Shown here: positions 47,546 through 57,229 of the stretch, piece after piece | Layout: every line of letters begins with the position of its first letter | How positions within the stretch are numbered: position 1 is the stretch's first letter | NCBI RefSeq assembly: GCF_000285275.1 | Contig: NZ_CADO01000011.1 | Coordinates: forward strand, 21,278 to 85,277 | DNA: 64,000 nt | Direction: 5' to 3' | DNA from: Acetobacter pasteurianus subsp. pasteurianus LMG 1262 = NBRC 106471 | GTDB lineage: Bacteria; Pseudomonadota; Alphaproteobacteria; Acetobacterales; Acetobacteraceae | Notes under the pieces: model-generated | Seen by the model: the letters and a program-made list of their open reading frames with translations, nothing else | The model's database searches: none | What the model was told of the DNA's origin: nothing | Translations under genes and position numbers: made by a program

Positions 47546-47711
47546 GACGAGACGCTCCTTTCCCCAGACATTGCAGGCACGGTAGCAACGCTACCCACCA
47601 TACCCGCAGCCCTTGTTATCATATTTGGCTGCTTCTTCAGGAAATGCGAGTCTTATTCCGCGTAAAAAACGCGTATCATGCCGTTTTTTGGCAATAACGT
47701 TGCAGAAGTGA

Positions 47712-48089
47712 TCAGTCTTTTTCGATCGTGCACTGTAATGGGTGCTGGTTTTGCCGCGCCAGATCCATAACTTGCGCCACCTTGGTTTCTGCTACTTCAT
47801 AAGTGAACACACCGCACACCCCAACACCACGCCGATGCACATTCAGCATGATGTCTGTGGCCTCTTCCCGATTCTTCTGAAAAAAGCGTTCGAGCACGTA
47901 CACCACAAATTCCATTGGGGTGTAATCATCATTCAGCATCAGCACTTTGTACATGGCCGGTTTGCGGGTTTTGGGTTTGGCCCGCACCACCACGCCAATA
48001 TCAGCGCCATCATCTGAAGAATCCGCGCCTCCGCCACGGCGCAAAGGCCCATTACCCGTATGCAGAACAGGATCGCGATGCAGAACCAT
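47712..48089 (-). CDS. clpS: ClpS, N-end-rule adaptor for ClpA
   Basis: Binds N-degron residues and hands substrates to ClpA. The 125-residue protein from ATG 48089 (GGAG 9 bases upstream; a TTG at 48098 is an alternative) has an extended N-terminus of about 45 residues and the core [23 protein letters not shown], then [23 protein letters not shown]. The D and H residues of the N-degron pocket ([15 protein letters not shown]) are kept. clpS and clpA are separated by 166 bp, unusually wide. Confidence 0.96.
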   Translation of the reverse strand: MVLHRDPVLHTGNGPLRRGGGADSSDDGADIGVVVRAKPKTRKPAMYKVLMLNDDYTPMEFVVYVLERFFQKNREEATDIMLNVHRRGVGVCGVFTYEVAETKVAQVMDLARQNQHPLQCTIEKD

Positions 48090-48403
48090 TATGGGCAAAC
48101 TCCGGCAGCAGGTCAGACAAAATCATGGGGCTGTATCTTCCACCATATTGGTTACGGCAACCCCATATGGAAGAGGACATACCACGCCATACCTTTATAA
48201 CGTGCCTATGCTCTGTGCACTGCCATATTTGTGCCACATAGGCAGAACACACGAAAACAGACACACTACCACGCCGCTAAAACTGAAACCCTGATTCGGA
48301 TTTTTCCAGATTTATGCAGTCGTGGGCTTGCGATCTTAAGCGGCAGACGGAATAGTAACCCTGCAGGAAGCAGGTGGGGGTGGCAGTGGCAGACAGGACA
48401 GTA
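48090..48403. other. Divergent regulatory region between clpS and the D,D-carboxypeptidase gene
   Basis: This 314-bp stretch has no gene I can support. It holds a hairpin on the clpS side (CCATAT/ATATGG with inner GGTT/AACC, about 48138-48172), an 8-bp inverted repeat TGCCTATG/CATAGGCA (48203-48210 and 48237-48244), a TATAAA -10-like element toward clpS, and a weak promoter toward the carboxypeptidase: TTGCGA (48328-48333), 17 bases, AATAGT (48351-48356). Confidence 0.4.
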
Positions 48404-49552
48404 ATGCGGCACGCAACAACGGCAGAAAACAATAAACTGCCCAAGCTGAAACGTAAAAAAACGCCATCTTTGCGCAAATGGATTGGCCTGCTGGCAGGAT
48501 TAGCCGTTGGCACCACCGCCACTTATGGCAAAGCGCATGCACAATATGCGGGGCAGTTAAGCTCCATTGTGGTAGATGCACGCACAGGCGCTGTTCTTTC
48601 GCAAGATGATCCAGACCTCCGCCGCTACCCGGCCAGCCTGACAAAGCTGATGACCCTGTATATGACATTCAACGCCCTGCGCGCTGGTGCCATCTCACTG
48701 GATCAGGCTGTGCCCGTTTCCATCCATGCCTCTACTATGGAACCTTCCAAACTCGGATTGGTTCCCGGCTCGCATCTTACGGTTGAACAGGCGATTCTGG
48801 CTCTTGTTACAAAATCCGCCAACGATGCCGCCTGCGCATTGGGTGAACTGATTGGTGGCGGCAGCGAACCCCAGTTTGCCGCAATGATGACGCAGCAGGC
48901 CCATTACCTGGGCATGAGCAACACCACCTTCCGCAATGCCTCTGGCCTGCCTGACCCGGACCAGATGACAACAGCGCGCGACCTGTCCACTCTGGGCCGC
49001 CGTCTGATTTCTGACTTCCCGGAATATTACCACTACTTTTCAACACCGTATTTCAGCTTCCACCGCCGTATCATTCCCAACCACAACCCCATGCTGAAAG
49101 TGTATGCAGGGGCAGATGGCATGAAAACCGGCTACACACAGGAAGCCGGGCGTAACCTTGTTACCTCCGCCATTCGCGATAACGTGCGGCTTGTGGGCGT
49201 GGTTATGGGGGCTTCCAGCAATACCCAGCGCTCATTGGTTATGGCCAATCAGCTAGACCGTGGGTTTGATGCAGAAGGTGTAGCCCCTGTTGCACGGCCC
49301 CTTATGCTGGCCCGTGCCCAAATTGGCACACGCACAGCCCGCAACCATCATGCACTTATCATGGCGGCATCTGCCCACCGCCGTGTGGTGGAAGTGGCCT
49401 CAGCCCCTGCGGCACGCCGTGGCCGACACGTTCTGGCCATGCCAGTTTCTGGCGGCCACCATGTGCGGCTGATTGGTGCCAAGGTGCGGCCTGCAACGGC
49501 AACTTCTTCCAGAAGTGCAACCAAACACCGCACAGCACATAACCATACCTGA
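48404..49552 (+). CDS. D-alanyl-D-alanine carboxypeptidase (peptidase S11, PBP5/6-like)
   Basis: Trims the last D-Ala from peptidoglycan stem peptides in the periplasm. From ATG 48404 (AGGA 5 bases upstream) it has 382 residues. A membrane signal (RKWIGLLAGLAVGTTATYG) precedes the catalytic domain with SxxK at S78-K81 (ASLTK), SxN in KSANDAAC and KTG in GMKTGYTQEAGRN. The C-terminal about 110 residues are basic and His-rich (HHVRLIGAKVRP, KHRTAHNHT) and replace the usual PBP5 beta domain and amphipathic anchor; this tail may bind the wall or membrane phosphates. Confidence 0.93.
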   Translation: MRHATTAENNKLPKLKRKKTPSLRKWIGLLAGLAVGTTATYGKAHAQYAGQLSSIVVDARTGAVLSQDDPDLRRYPASLTKLMTLYMTFNALRAGAISLDQAVPVSIHASTMEPSKLGLVPGSHLTVEQAILALVTKSANDAACALGELIGGGSEPQFAAMMTQQAHYLGMSNTTFRNASGLPDPDQMTTARDLSTLGRRLISDFPEYYHYFSTPYFSFHRRIIPNHNPMLKVYAGADGMKTGYTQEAGRNLVTSAIRDNVRLVGVVMGASSNTQRSLVMANQLDRGFDAEGVAPVARPLMLARAQIGTRTARNHHALIMAASAHRRVVEVASAPAARRGRHVLAMPVSGGHHVRLIGAKVRPATATSSRSATKHRTAHNHT

Positions 49553-49677
49553 GTTTTTTCTGCCGATTCTTCCGGCTTAGGCAATCCGCAACGGCATAAG
49601 CGGGTTGCCTTTGCTGCCTGCTAGTTCCATCTTGCGGCTGACTCGTTTAACGCCTGCAAAATTTAGGGAGCAGCATT

Positions 49678-50478
49678 ATGGCCGGCAGAGGCGGAATTAT
49701 TCTGCATACTGAAGAAGATTTTAAAATGTTGCGTGCTGCCGGCCGTCTGGCAGCTTCTACGCTGGATATGATTACCCCTTACGTCAAACCCGGCGTGACC
49801 ACTGGGGAACTTGATCGTATTATTCATGAATACACGCTGGCGCATGGCGCCGTGCCCGGCCCGCTGAATTATCGCGGTTACCCCAAATCCTGCTGTATTT
49901 CTGTTAACCATGTTGTGTGCCATGGCATTCCCGGTGATCGCGTTCTGCAGGAAGGGGATATCGTGAATATTGATGTCACCCCCAAGCTGAACGGCTGGTT
50001 TGGTGATAGCAGCCGCATGTACACAGTGGGCAAGGTTGCTATCAAAGCAGCCAAGCTGATTACGGCAACCTATGAAAGCATGATGCGCGGGATTGAAGCC
50101 GTACGCCCCGGTGCCACGCTGGGTGATATTGGGTACGCCATCCAGAGCTATGCAGAAAAACACCGTTATTCGATTGTGGAAGACTTCTGTGGCCACGGCA
50201 TCGGCCAGACCTTTCATACCGAACCCAACATCCTGCACTATGGCCGCCCCGGCGAAGGCATGAAGCTGAAGGCAGGCATGGTATTTACCATTGAGCCCAT
50301 GCTGAACATTGGCAAAGCCGATGTGAAAATTCTGGAAGATGGGTGGACAGCTGTAACGCGAGATCGCTCCCTTTCCGCCCAGTTTGAGCACATGCTGGCT
50401 GTAACCGAAAAAGGTTATGAAATTTTCACGCTTTCTCCTGCTGGCTATACCTGCCCACCCTACCCTGTAAAAGGATAA
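49678..50478 (+). CDS. map: Map, methionine aminopeptidase type I
   Basis: Removes the initiator Met from nascent proteins. The 266-residue protein has the substrate His region VVCHGIPGDRVLQEGDIVNIDVT with the first metal Asp, GWFGDSSRMYTVG with the second, the GHGIGQTFHTEPNI His and the two Glu of FTIEPMLNIG and SAQFEHMLAVT. GGGAG is 8 bases before the ATG. ggt follows after 6 bp on the same strand. Confidence 0.97.
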   Translation: MAGRGGIILHTEEDFKMLRAAGRLAASTLDMITPYVKPGVTTGELDRIIHEYTLAHGAVPGPLNYRGYPKSCCISVNHVVCHGIPGDRVLQEGDIVNIDVTPKLNGWFGDSSRMYTVGKVAIKAAKLITATYESMMRGIEAVRPGATLGDIGYAIQSYAEKHRYSIVEDFCGHGIGQTFHTEPNILHYGRPGEGMKLKAGMVFTIEPMLNIGKADVKILEDGWTAVTRDRSLSAQFEHMLAVTEKGYEIFTLSPAGYTCPPYPVKG

Positions 50479-50484
50479 GCCCCC

Positions 50485-52305
50485 ATGCCTGCTCCCATAC
50501 AGCGTTTGTCCCTCCCCTCCCGTTTGGTGGCGATGGCAGTGCTTTGTATGGGAGTGGGGGCTACCACCATACAGCCGCTATGGGCAGCGGCACCCGTGGC
50601 ATCTGCGCCAGACCCGCTGGCATTCAGCACAACGCAGCCTGATCACCTCCCACCTTTAGCACCCACACGTGGGGCGCACGGCATGGCCGTTTCTGCCCAA
50701 CGCCTTGCATCTGAAGCCGGAGCGCACATTCTGGCCCAAGGCGGCAATGCAGCAGATGCAGCCGTAGCTATGGGGTATGCATTGGCTGTTGTTTACCCTG
50801 CGGCGGGTAACTTGGGCGGCGGTGGCTTTATGCTGCTGCGCCCACCGGGCAAACAGCAAAGTGTTTTTCTGGATTTTCGGGAAAAAGCTCCCGCTGCGGC
50901 CACCCCCACCATGTTTTTGGATGAGCACGGCAATGTGCTGCCCGATCAGTCCGTCATCGGGTGGAAGGCTGTTGCCATTCCCGGCACTGTTGCTGGACTG
51001 GAGGAAGTTCATAAACGCTGGGGCAAATTGCCGCGTCAGGCTGTGCTAGCCCCGGCCATTCGGCTGGCGCGTGAAGGCTTTGTGCTAGAAACGGGAGATG
51101 TGGCGCTGCTGAACACCTCTACCGAGGCTTTTCGTAAAGACCCCTATGCACGGGCTATTTTCCTGCGCCCCGATGGCTCTCCCCTACAGGTGGGAGACAA
51201 ACTGGTGCAAAAAGACCTTGCCCGCTCGTTGGAACAGATTGCCCACCACGGGGCAGATGCGTTTTACAAAGGCCCCATTGCCCATGCCATTGTAGATGCC
51301 TCTCGCAAGAATGGTGGCATTCTCACCCTTGCAGATTTTGCACATTACGCACCGCGCGAACTCCCTCCGCTAACGTGCCATTATCGCGGGTTGGAGGTGG
51401 AAACCGCACCACCCCCAAGTGCCGGTGGTGTTGCCCTGTGTGAAATGCTGAACATTCTGGGTGGCTACAATATGCAAACCCTTGGTTTGCACACAGCCCC
51501 AGCTTTGCAGCGTGAAATAGAAGCCATGCGCCACGCTTATTCTGACAGGCGTGATCTGGGTGATCCGGCTTTTGTGCCCAACCCCAGCCAGCATTTGCTA
51601 GACACAACTTACGCAGCCGAAATACGGGCGCAGATTCCCACAGATCATGCTGTGCCTTCTACATCCCTGAAAGCCGGGGATGCCTCTGCCGAAAAACCTG
51701 AAACCACGCAGTTTTCTGTAATGGACAAAAATGGCTTTGCCATTTCCACCACCTACACACTGAACGGATGGTTTGGCGCCAAGGTGATTGGTGGCAATAC
51801 CGGCATTTTCATGAATGATGAGATGGATGATTTTTCCATCAAACCCGGTGCGCCCAATATGTTTGGTATTCCCGGCAGCACAGCCAACGCCATTGCTCCG
51901 GGTAAAACACCTCTTTCTTCCATGACACCCACCATTCTCTCCCGTAATGGCAAGCCCGTTATGGTGATAGGCAGCCCCGGTGGCTCGCGCATTCCCACCA
52001 TTGTGCTGTCTGTTATTCTGGGTGTTGTGGATTACGGATTGGATATCCAACAGGCCATTGATCTTCCGCGCCTGCATGAACAGTGGATGCCCGATGCGGT
52101 AGAAATAGAATCCGGCGCGGTTTCTTCTTCCGTAGAACATACGCTGGAGCATGAGGGCTACCATTTTGCCCCCCATGCGCCATGGGGCATACCAGAGGGT
52201 ATTCTGGCCGGTAGCCCACGCTTAACAGACCAGACCACAGGTACCCCGCCGTATTTTGGCGGGTATGACAGGCGCCATCCCGGCGGTGCCGCTATAGGCG
52301 AGTAA
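50485..52305 (+). CDS. ggt: Gamma-glutamyltransferase (glutathione hydrolase)
   Basis: Periplasmic enzyme that removes the gamma-glutamyl group of glutathione. The 606-residue precursor has a signal peptide (MAVLCMGVGATTIQPLWAAA) and self-cleaves before the nucleophile Thr (about T407) in ETTQFSVMDKNG, giving large and small subunits. The glutamate-binding STTYTLN, MDDFS, PLSSMTPTI and the GSPGGSRIPT loop are intact. It is probably co-transcribed with map. It ends 3 bp from the stop of the convergent epmB. Confidence 0.95.
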   Translation: MPAPIQRLSLPSRLVAMAVLCMGVGATTIQPLWAAAPVASAPDPLAFSTTQPDHLPPLAPTRGAHGMAVSAQRLASEAGAHILAQGGNAADAAVAMGYALAVVYPAAGNLGGGGFMLLRPPGKQQSVFLDFREKAPAAATPTMFLDEHGNVLPDQSVIGWKAVAIPGTVAGLEEVHKRWGKLPRQAVLAPAIRLAREGFVLETGDVALLNTSTEAFRKDPYARAIFLRPDGSPLQVGDKLVQKDLARSLEQIAHHGADAFYKGPIAHAIVDASRKNGGILTLADFAHYAPRELPPLTCHYRGLEVETAPPPSAGGVALCEMLNILGGYNMQTLGLHTAPALQREIEAMRHAYSDRRDLGDPAFVPNPSQHLLDTTYAAEIRAQIPTDHAVPSTSLKAGDASAEKPETTQFSVMDKNGFAISTTYTLNGWFGAKVIGGNTGIFMNDEMDDFSIKPGAPNMFGIPGSTANAIAPGKTPLSSMTPTILSRNGKPVMVIGSPGGSRIPTIVLSVILGVVDYGLDIQQAIDLPRLHEQWMPDAVEIESGAVSSSVEHTLEHEGYHFAPHAPWGIPEGILAGSPRLTDQTTGTPPYFGGYDRRHPGGAAIGE

Positions 52306-52307
52306 GC

Positions 52308-53357
52308 CTATAGCCTGTCCAACTTGTGGGTGGTTCCCTTTGGGTCTTTCACTTGCTTGGAGCCTTGCACATAGTCAGGCCCCAACGGCACCTTGCCGTA
52401 ACCACCGGGAATATCCAGCACATAGAGCGGCCACGCCAAACCGGTTACGCGCCCGCGCAACCCTGCAAGCAGGCGCTGCCCTTCCTCTACCGGCACATGA
52501 AAATGCGCCGTGCCGGGGGCTGGGTCCAACTGGTGCAGGTAATACGGGCGCATGCGGGTTTCCACCATGGCACGGAACAGGTCTTCCAACGCCTGCTCGC
52601 TATCATTCACACCACGCAGCAGAACAGATTGCCCCAGTAGCGGAATACCCCTGCGCACAATGCGCTTAAGGCATGCCCGCGCGGGCTCGGACATTTCCCG
52701 CGCGTGGTTGATGTGTACAGCCATCCACATGGCTTTGTCTGTTTCCAGCGCATCCAACAGGGCATCTGTTACCCGCTCCGGGTCCGCCACAGGCACACGG
52801 CTATGCACACGAATAGTCGTGACATGCGGCATGGCCGAAAGCGCTGCCACAATATGCCCAAGTCGACGCGGAGAGAGCATCAGCGGATCTCCCCCTGTCA
52901 GAATCACTTCGCGAATCTGCTCATGCGTGCGCAGCCACTCCAGCGCCTGTTCCAGCGCGGCATCATCCAACACGCCCCCATCTGGCCCCACATGCTCGCG
53001 CCTAAAGCAGAATCGGCAATAAAGCGGGCAGATCAGCAAAGGCTTTAACAACGCCCGATCTGCATAACGGTGCACAATGCCGGGCACGGGTGAAAGCGCG
53101 TTATCCCCAATAGGATCAGAGCGTTCCTCGGGCGCAATCTCCAGTTCCTGCGCAGAGGGCACAACCTGTACGCCTATCGGATCACCCGGCGAGGTGATTA
53201 AATCCAGAAAAGCTGGTGGAATGGCTGTGGCATAATGCTGGGCAACATCATCCAGCATCTCATGCTGTTTGGGGGGCACCAAACCGGCTGCTATCAGATC
53301 ATCCGGGGTGCGCAATGTTTTGCGCCGTGAAAAAGAGGGCTTGACCGGGAAAGACAT
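52308..53357 (-). CDS. epmB: EpmB, EF-P lysine 2,3-aminomutase (radical SAM)
   Basis: Converts (S)-lysine to (R)-beta-lysine for EF-P modification. The 349-residue protein has the radical-SAM cluster motif CPLYCRFCF (C110, C114, C117), GGDPL after it, and the PLP lysine region in the C-terminal part. It lacks the extra domains of catabolic lysine 2,3-aminomutase and so matches EpmB (YjeK). GAGG is 6-7 bases before the ATG. It is head-to-head with epmA with only 20 bp between start codons. Confidence 0.93.
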   Translation of the reverse strand: MSFPVKPSFSRRKTLRTPDDLIAAGLVPPKQHEMLDDVAQHYATAIPPAFLDLITSPGDPIGVQVVPSAQELEIAPEERSDPIGDNALSPVPGIVHRYADRALLKPLLICPLYCRFCFRREHVGPDGGVLDDAALEQALEWLRTHEQIREVILTGGDPLMLSPRRLGHIVAALSAMPHVTTIRVHSRVPVADPERVTDALLDALETDKAMWMAVHINHAREMSEPARACLKRIVRRGIPLLGQSVLLRGVNDSEQALEDLFRAMVETRMRPYYLHQLDPAPGTAHFHVPVEEGQRLLAGLRGRVTGLAWPLYVLDIPGGYGKVPLGPDYVQGSKQVKDPKGTTHKLDRL

Positions 53358-53377
53358 GTCACGCCTCTACTCCTCTC

Positions 53378-54403
53378 ATGTCAGACTCTGCAACTGTTCA
53401 GCCTGATCCGGGTATGAAAGACCCCGATCATATTCTTGACCGGCTTCCTTTTCTGCTACGCCGTAATCTGGTTTTACGCGGAGCCCGCGCCTTTCTGGAA
53501 GCGCGTGGTTGTGTGGAAGTGGAAACACCTTACGCCGTGCCTACACCGGGGGAGGAGGTACATCTTCAACCCTTCCATACGGTACAAGAAGCACCTGATG
53601 GCGTGCAACAAAACCTGTTCCTGCACACCAGCCCGGAATTTGCCATGAAGCGTATTGTGGCGGCCACCGGGCTCCCTGTTTTTCAGTTTGCGCGTGTCTG
53701 GCGAAATGGCGAGGACAGTCACCTGCACGCCCCAGAATTTACCATGCTGGAATGGTACCAACCCAACATGACACTGGAAGGGCTGATGGATGAAACCGAG
53801 GCCCTTTTACAAGCCATATTGCCGCCGATTCTCCACCATTCTGGCCATAGCCTGAACATATCCGGCCCGTTTGAGCGGCTGACCATGCAAAAAGCCTTCC
53901 ATCGCCATGCCGGTGTCGACCTTCTGCCTACAGAAGGGAATGCACAGGCATTGGCAAACGCGGCAGGCTGCACATTGCGTGAGGGCGAAACGTGGGAGGA
54001 TCTGTTCTTCCGCCTGCTGATGGAGCGCATAGAACCAGCCATTGGCCGCACGCGCCCCACGTTTCTCACCCATTGGCCAGCCAGCCAAGCCGCCTTGGCG
54101 CGCAAAAGCCCGCAAGACCCACGTATGGCCCTACGATTTGAGCTTTATGCTGCGGGCATGGAGTTAGCGAACGCTTTTGAAGAGCTGACAGACGCCACAG
54201 AACAACGCCTCCGTTTTGAGGCCGACCGCCACCAGCGCAAAACCCTCTACCCCAACCGCCCAGATTGGCCGTTGGATGAAAAACTGCTCAGCGCCCTGCC
54301 CCATATGCCCACCTGCTCTGGCATTGCGCTGGGATTTGATAGGTTGGTTATGCTGGCTTGCGGCACAACACGTATACAGAACGTCTTGTGGATAAACGGT
54401 TAG
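53378..54403 (+). CDS. epmA: EpmA, EF-P-(R)-beta-lysine ligase
   Basis: Class II lysyl-tRNA-synthetase-like enzyme that attaches beta-lysine to EF-P. The 341-residue protein has motif 1 (FLEARGCVEVETPYAVPTPGEE in pieces), motif 2 (FQFARVWRNGEDSHLHAPEFTMLEWY) and motif 3 (GIALGFDRLVMLACG), without an anticodon-binding domain. No ribosome binding site is visible before the ATG; translation may begin on a nearly leaderless mRNA. The EF-P gene is not in the window. Confidence 0.94.
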   Translation: MSDSATVQPDPGMKDPDHILDRLPFLLRRNLVLRGARAFLEARGCVEVETPYAVPTPGEEVHLQPFHTVQEAPDGVQQNLFLHTSPEFAMKRIVAATGLPVFQFARVWRNGEDSHLHAPEFTMLEWYQPNMTLEGLMDETEALLQAILPPILHHSGHSLNISGPFERLTMQKAFHRHAGVDLLPTEGNAQALANAAGCTLREGETWEDLFFRLLMERIEPAIGRTRPTFLTHWPASQAALARKSPQDPRMALRFELYAAGMELANAFEELTDATEQRLRFEADRHQRKTLYPNRPDWPLDEKLLSALPHMPTCSGIALGFDRLVMLACGTTRIQNVLWING

Positions 54404-54494
54404 TCTGCAACATTTGGCGCAACCATAATATGTTGTTCAACATTTATCCGTATGATGCCCGGTTACAAAACTGCCGGCGGGAGCCAGAGCTGCC

Positions 54495-54905
54495 ATGATG
54501 CATAAAAGATTTATCCTGCTGCTGGGCGCTCTGGCCCTAACGGGTTGCCAGGTACCCAGCAAAAAGGAACGGCGCCAGCTTGATTCCATGATCGGCAAAC
54601 AAACAACCGATGTGGTGCGTACATTTGGCGTGCCAACGCGGCAGTTTGTTTCTGGCAACCACACCTTTCTGGCCTATATCAACCAGCAAACCGACTACAC
54701 CATGCCCATGAGCGGTTGGGGATGGGACGGCGGCTGGGGTGGCTGGGGCGGATACGGCCCCGGCTGGGGCATGGGCGGCTGGGATGGTGGATGGGGCGGC
54801 ATGGGTGGTGGCATGGGCACAGCCTACACCTACACCTGCCAGACCACGTTTGAGCTGGTAAACGGTATTGTAACAGCCTGGACAATGCGAGGAGACGGGT
54901 GCTGA
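54495..54905 (+). CDS. Lipoprotein with BamE/SmpA-like halves and a Gly/Trp-rich insert
   Basis: A 136-residue lipoprotein: signal LLLGALALTGC, lipobox LTGC, acylated at about C18. Mature residues DSMIGKQTTDVVRTFGVPTRQF and the C-terminal CQTTFELVNGIVTAWTMRGDGC fit the halves of a BamE/SmpA-type helix-beta domain. Between them (about residues 74-107) lies a run of WGWDGGWGGWGG type repeats, only Gly, Trp, Met, Tyr and Pro. Two cysteines of the C-terminal part could pair. Function unknown; perhaps an outer-membrane assembly or surface-adhesion component. It is followed by the fasciclin lipoprotein, in the same direction. Confidence 0.75.
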   Translation: MMHKRFILLLGALALTGCQVPSKKERRQLDSMIGKQTTDVVRTFGVPTRQFVSGNHTFLAYINQQTDYTMPMSGWGWDGGWGGWGGYGPGWGMGGWDGGWGGMGGGMGTAYTYTCQTTFELVNGIVTAWTMRGDGC

Positions 54906-54978
54906 GTATACCCGGTGCGGTCTTCTACTTCATGAAGCCAGTCTTTCTTTTAGCGGCATGATCTTTTGGGAGACATCC

Positions 54979-55923
<945 letters not shown>

Positions 55924-55940
55924 AAACAGTTTGAGAACAC

Positions 55941-55982
55941 AAAAAAGCCCCTGCCAGTGTAAATACCGGCAGGGGCTTTTTT
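55941..55982. terminator. Bidirectional intrinsic terminator
   Basis: GCCCCTGCC (55947-55955) and GGCAGGGGC (55968-55976) form a 9-bp stem with a 12-base loop, flanked by A6 and T6. It serves the fasciclin gene (+) and the DUF2501 gene (-). Confidence 0.93.
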
Positions 55983-56025
55983 ATAGATGAAGCAGGCAAG
56001 AAAGCCTGCTGACATCACCGCAGAA

Positions 56026-56475
56026 TTAGAGGGCAGACTGCGCCTTATCCAGCACCATGCTGCACAGCTTGGTTTTGAGTTCACCCTTCAGGTTTGCCAA
56101 GGAGAACATCTGGTTATTGCCAGTCTGCAGCAGGCCACGCTGGCCAGCTTCATACGCGCTGGAAGATGTCACGCCCGGCTGCTGTGTCAGGCTACCCAGA
56201 ACGGATTGCGCTGTAGAAGAACTCTGCTGGAGCACATTGTTCTGCACACAGTAACCAAGAATACCGGCCAGATTGCCTGTGCTGGCGGAAGAAAGGCTTG
56301 GCAGCATGCTGGATGCCATGCTTGTGCCCTGACTTGCCACACCGCTTTCAGCACCAGACAGGGCACTTTTACCGATAGAGCCCAGTCCGCCGCCAAAACC
56401 CTGTGCATGCACAGCCGGAGCAGCCACAACACCAGCAGCCATAGCCAGCATCAGGAATGTTTTTTTATTCAGCAT
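56026..56475 (-). CDS. DUF2501 (YjjA-type) exported protein
   Basis: A 149-residue protein with a signal peptide (MLAMAAGVVAAPAVHA). The mature part is rich in Ser, Gly and Leu with LSSASTGNLAGILGYCVQNNVLQ and the C-terminal LKGELKTKLCSMVLDKAQSAL, matching DUF2501; the two conserved cysteines (GYCV, KLCS) are kept. Function unknown. A pair of dyads lies in its upstream region (56520-56560). Confidence 0.85.
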   Translation of the reverse strand: MLNKKTFLMLAMAAGVVAAPAVHAQGFGGGLGSIGKSALSGAESGVASQGTSMASSMLPSLSSASTGNLAGILGYCVQNNVLQQSSSTAQSVLGSLTQQPGVTSSSAYEAGQRGLLQTGNNQMFSLANLKGELKTKLCSMVLDKAQSAL

Positions 56476-56519
56476 GGAAAATATCCAGTTCTCGATAATC
56501 GTGCCGCTTCCTTCATCTG

Positions 56520-56560
56520 CAGATCAGCATGATCTGTTTGATCAGAAAGCGCGTTCTGAT
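56520..56560. promoter_or_regulatory. Two adjacent dyads upstream of the DUF2501 gene
   Basis: CAGATCA-GCA-TGATCTG (56520-56536) and ATCAGAA-AGCGCG-TTCTGAT (56541-56560) are perfect inverted repeats 4 bp apart, about 45-85 bp before the start codon. They may be operators or hairpins; no T-tract follows for the upstream thiE-like gene. Confidence 0.4.
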
Positions 56561-56612
56561 ACTTAGCATTGCCCGCAAACATGGCAAAAACCCGTATCAA
56601 ACCCGACAAAAA

Positions 56613-57185
56613 TCAGCCTTGCCACGCATCCGGCTGCTGCCACCACTGTTCAGGTGGCATAACAAAATCTGCCCCACTGGCATTTAACACCGCCAGATCT
56701 GCCGGTGTTTGTGCCTGCGCCACCACGGGCAGTTCCATCATCAAGGACCACCAGCGCGTAAGAGCAGAAACAGTTTCAAGCGATGCGCCATCTTCTGCAC
56801 CAAAGCAGATATAATCTGCGCCATCTTCACCAGCGCACATGGCGGCATCTCGGCTTTCCCCCACAGCCACACCAAGCTGAAGATCCGGCCCGATAATACG
56901 CCGCACATCTTTTACAGAAGCCGCTGTATATGACGCAGAAAGGTGCACGCCATCACACCCGGTTTCCTGCGCAAGAGTGGGAGCGTTTTCCAGCATCAGG
57001 GCGATATCACGCGCCTGAATAACCGGTTTAAGCAGCAATACGGCCTGACGAGCCGCAGAAGCAGGCATATCCACCAGCCGCAGCAACACGGCTGCGGGCT
57101 GATGGTGCACTAAACCTGCCTCAAGGACAGGTAGAAAAGCCTGCGCATCAGACACAGCAGGCGTTACAGGATAAAGATCAGACAT
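56613..57185 (-). CDS. ThiE/TenI-like protein, probably diverged
   Basis: A 190-residue TIM-barrel protein related to thiamine phosphate synthase. It keeps the GCDGVHLSA turn and a late GADYICFGA segment, but the N-terminal ThiE signature LYLVTD is only loosely preserved (LYPVTP) and the pyrophosphate-binding residues of true ThiE (including the conserved ND and KxR patterns) are not evident. It lies 44 bp after the class I aldolase gene, on the same strand, so it may be a TenI-type regulator or a distinct enzyme linked to aldolase expression. Confidence 0.6.
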   Translation of the reverse strand: MSDLYPVTPAVSDAQAFLPVLEAGLVHHQPAAVLLRLVDMPASAARQAVLLLKPVIQARDIALMLENAPTLAQETGCDGVHLSASYTAASVKDVRRIIGPDLQLGVAVGESRDAAMCAGEDGADYICFGAEDGASLETVSALTRWWSLMMELPVVAQAQTPADLAVLNASGADFVMPPEQWWQQPDAWQG

Positions 57186-57229
57186 AGTGTTCCTTATCTC
57201 ATGCCCGCTGCGCAGATACTACGGCTGTT

